This document shows positions 10,728 through 12,547 of a DNA stretch of 12,547 bases, piece by piece. The notes below the pieces were generated by a model that had not been told where the DNA came from, ran no database searches, and was given only the letters and a program-made list of their open reading frames with translations. Source of the DNA: CAYVHB01 sp964450865. Its GTDB lineage: Bacteria; Bacillota; Clostridia; Saccharofermentanales; UBA5734. Made by a program: the position numbers and the translations under genes. Numbering within the stretch: the first letter of the stretch is position 1; each line of letters starts with the position of its first letter. The DNA lies in the NCBI GenBank assembly GCA_964450865.1, contig CAYVHB010000054.1, positions 1-12,547 on the forward strand, written 5' to 3'.

Positions 10728-12173
10728 TTAATGGTAGATCCGGGTTTTTTCCTGGAGCGCTATACTGAAGCGAATTTGAGCTGGCGTTAACTGATGCAAG
10801 TAATTGACTTCTGCCTGTTGCAGTGGGGATATCCTGACGACGCTTCTGATAATCCTGATCATCCAGCAGACCGGCAAAAGCCAGGGCATCCGGCGCAAGA
10901 CCGGAAACTGAATTGCCATGAACCGGTGATCGGGCAGAATCCGATGCCAGAGGTGCTGCAGTTTCCAGATGGTGAGTCGGGTAAGAGAAAGACCACGGGT
11001 GGATCTTCCTTGCTTATTGAGCAAAGAGGCCAATACATTGTTGTATAGATGGCCATATGTGCCATTTCTGAGGATGAAAGCACCAAGGTATGCCTCGGCA
11101 GACTGAGGATCCGCCGCCCAGCCGGAAGCCTGGACCGCCGGCCCGACTGGGTCAGAAACGCAAGCATTCTCTGGTTGTTCTGAAACAGGATAGTTGGATG
11201 ATTGAGCTGGCCCTGATTCAGCCCCCGATTGGGCGGTTGTCTGATTAAACGGGGCTTTTCCAAACCAGGCATCAGCCAGCGCCTCGATATGACGGGCGCA
11301 TGGATCGAGGCCTAATCGGGCCAGTTCCCGGCGGATCATCGCGGAATCCAGCTGATCATGGTAATGTTGACGATAAATATAGATGTCCATGATCGAGCGA
11401 ATGCCGGTTCCTGTACTCTGACAGTGTTTCATCAGATGAGCCAGTAAATAAATATAGCAGTCAACTGGATTCAAAATCAGCTGATAATCCTGACGTTCAG
11501 CCCGCCCGATCATGGATTTAAAGTAGACAAAGCTGCCAGAATCCTCCGGCATCAGACTGCGATGCATTTCAACGCAAATATAGGGGTCTTTATAATAGAC
11601 GTCATGGTTACCATTGTGCAGCTCTTCGCGATAGCCTAGGTCACGCATGATGTGACGAACATCTTCAGTTCGCGACGGATCATAGAAGATATCAAGATCA
11701 GCCATGGAACGCAGATCGGAACGTGGATAAAGCGGCTTTATCAGCCAGCCCTTGAGCGGCATGTGAGTAATCTGTTGCCCGGACAATTGCTGGAAAATCA
11801 GCTCGCCTTCATAATGCTGGCAGGCATCCTTGACAAGCTGTACTTGAAAATCTATCTGCAACTGGTTTCTTATTTCTGGCGGGGGACCGCTGGCTGGTTC
11901 CAGGTGATTGACGGCTTCACAGACCAAATTGGTTATACTGTGTTTGTGAGCCAGACTCAACAGGGCTGGCCAATCAAGATCAGCAGCCGGTGCCGGTGGT
12001 GCAACCTGATGAATAACGGCAGCCAACAGGCATAGCAAATAATTCTCATGCGGTTGAACAGTTATTGCGTAAGCGACAAAAGCGGTGCACAGTGACAGGC
12101 AGCTGATATTGAAATAGAATACAGAGACCGGAAATGAGATTTCAATACAACAAGAAGCCCCAACAGCAGTCAT
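10728..12173 (-). CDS. NTP_transf_5-type nucleotidyltransferase-like protein, 5' end cut by IS66
   Basis: The core resembles the NTP_transf_5 family. Using the long open frame from TTG 12191 (487 codons), residue 145-170 reads PLKGWLIKPLYP then R-S-M-A-D-L-D-I, with the Asp pair at 165/167 as metal ligands, followed by GYREELHNGNHDVYYKD and EMHRSL. The helical N-terminus LLCLLAAVIHQVAP and DWPALLSLAHKHSITNL is also typical. A low-complexity insertion occupies residues 315-360. Codons 1-41 of the open frame come from the IS66 end (boundary at 12069), so native sequence starts with AITVQPHENYL; the original start has been lost or displaced. The only ATG available is 12173, inside the IS and without a ribosome binding site. 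The gene may be inactive, or read from the IS. It converges with the PqqD gene, and such proteins occur in the same clusters as PqqD and HPrK-like genes. Confidence 0.75.
   Translation of the reverse strand: MTAVGASCCIEISFPVSVFYFNISCLSLCTAFVAYAITVQPHENYLLCLLAAVIHQVAPPAPAADLDWPALLSLAHKHSITNLVCEAVNHLEPASGPPPEIRNQLQIDFQVQLVKDACQHYEGELIFQQLSGQQITHMPLKGWLIKPLYPRSDLRSMADLDIFYDPSRTEDVRHIMRDLGYREELHNGNHDVYYKDPYICVEMHRSLMPEDSGSFVYFKSMIGRAERQDYQLILNPVDCYIYLLAHLMKHCQSTGTGIRSIMDIYIYRQHYHDQLDSAMIRRELARLGLDPCARHIEALADAWFGKAPFNQTTAQSGAESGPAQSSNYPVSEQPENACVSDPVGPAVQASGWAADPQSAEAYLGAFILRNGTYGHLYNNVLASLLNKQGRSTRGLSLTRLTIWKLQHLWHRILPDHRFMAIQFPVLRRMPWLLPVCWMIRIIRSVVRISPLQQAEVNYLHQLTPAQIRFSIALQEKTRIYH
12069..12091 (+). 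repeat. IS66 terminal inverted repeat, right copy
   Basis: This 23-bp sequence matches 32-54 in inverted orientation with two mismatches and fixes the IS boundary inside the nucleotidyltransferase reading frame. Confidence 0.8.
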
Positions 12174-12213
12174 TACGTGCCGTTGGGGCAACAGAGAGAT
12201 AAGCGGAATGGCA

Positions 12214-12547
12214 TCAAGGTGTTGGAGATTGAGATTGAGACTTCTGGCCGACCCGGCAGTCGTCGGGCAAGGCCAGGGACCAGGGCATCAGCTGCTCCAG
12301 AACAGACGGATCATTGCGCTCAACATTGGGAAGCTGGTTGAACAGGAATTGCAGGTAATCGAACGGTTTGCAGTTGTTGGCCTTGGCAGTCTCGACCAGA
12401 CTGAAGATCACGGCACTGCTGCTGGCGCCCTTGGGAGTGTTCGAGAATAGCCAGTTGCGCCGACCGATTACGAACGGCCGGATTGCCCGTTCCCCGACAT
12501 TGTTCGAGATTTCCAGCTGACCGTTGAGGAGGAAATTGCACAGGAAA
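12214..12547 (-). CDS. IS66-family transposase, C-terminal part
   Basis: The frame is open from the window edge (first full codon at 12546) to the stop at 12214. It contains the IS66 signature GQLEISNNVGERAIRPFVIG, then RRNWLFSNTPKGASSSAVIF and SLVETAKANNCKPFDYLQFL, with LPNVERN and the closing LMPWSLALPDDCR. The Glu of NNVGERAI is the last acidic residue of the DDE catalytic triad; the two Asp residues would lie outside the window. About 110 residues are visible. The start is beyond the edge. Confidence 0.93.
   Translation of the reverse strand, partial: FLCNFLLNGQLEISNNVGERAIRPFVIGRRNWLFSNTPKGASSSAVIFSLVETAKANNCKPFDYLQFLFNQLPNVERNDPSVLEQLMPWSLALPDDCRVGQKSQSQSPTP

Larger units (their letters stand above)
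12069..12547. mobile_element. IS66-family insertion sequence (3' part, continues beyond the window)
   Basis: It starts with GTAAGCGACAAAAGC at 12069, the inverted counterpart of the end at base 54, and includes the C-terminal part of the IS66 transposase in minus orientation, whose stop lies 145 bp inside the element. The eight bases to the left (gttattgc, 12061-12068) would be one target duplication. The other end is not in the window. Confidence 0.85.

Overview
The window looks like a chromosomal segment from a Bacillota genome, most likely an anaerobic member of Clostridia. The grounds are strong AAGGAGG/GGAGG ribosome binding sites, two lipoproteins with clostridial-type architecture, a DUF2975/YozG-like HTH/DUF4173 operon, and a PqqD / HPr-kinase-like / S24-S26 peptidase / NTP_transf_5 gene set of the kind I associate with Clostridia. 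No genus can be named from the sequence alone.

Layout. Bases 1-54 are the end of an IS66-family insertion sequence, with terminal repeat 5'-GTAAGCGACAAAAGC read inward on the minus strand. The matching inverted end lies at 12069, and from there to the window end is a second IS66 copy carrying the C-terminus of its transposase on the minus strand. About 12 kb of other DNA is therefore bracketed by two IS66 ends. Left part (66-2634): a pRiA4b ORF-3 (IS1096 TnpR-like) protein with an N-terminal HTH region, flanked on both sides by copies of a palindromic repeat with AACCACGTCAC...GTGACGTGGTT ends. Next (2659-4763): two plus-strand lipoprotein genes, an exported alpha-acetolactate decarboxylase and a DUF5050-type beta-propeller-like protein. 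A 405-bp convergent spacer with two short tandem duplications and a hairpin follows.

The minus-strand operon 8269 to 5169 encodes a DUF2975 membrane protein, a small YozG-like HTH regulator, and a large DUF4173 membrane protein whose soluble loops are swollen by N/Q/T/S/G-rich repeats, including six decapeptide units in register. Its promoter candidate and three 16-bp-phased TGCCTG motifs lie upstream.

Right part (8739-12068): a plus-strand set of S24/S26 peptidase-like protein, HPr-kinase-like P-loop protein and PqqD-like protein, converging on a minus-strand NTP_transf_5 nucleotidyltransferase-like gene. This combination suggests a peptide- or protein-modification system related in parts to lasso-peptide tailoring, but no precursor peptide, cyclase or radical SAM enzyme is visible here. 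The peptidase gene sits behind a broken remnant of a surface-protein repeat carrying a 41-bp tandem duplication. The nucleotidyltransferase gene has been cut at its 5' end by the IS66 insertion, so its first about 41 codons now come from IS DNA.

An assembly point matters for the annotation. The 100-N gap at 10347-10446 inside the PqqD gene is flanked by the same 55 bp on each side. Collapsing that overlap restores an intact 93-residue PqqD protein, so the gap is very probably artificial.
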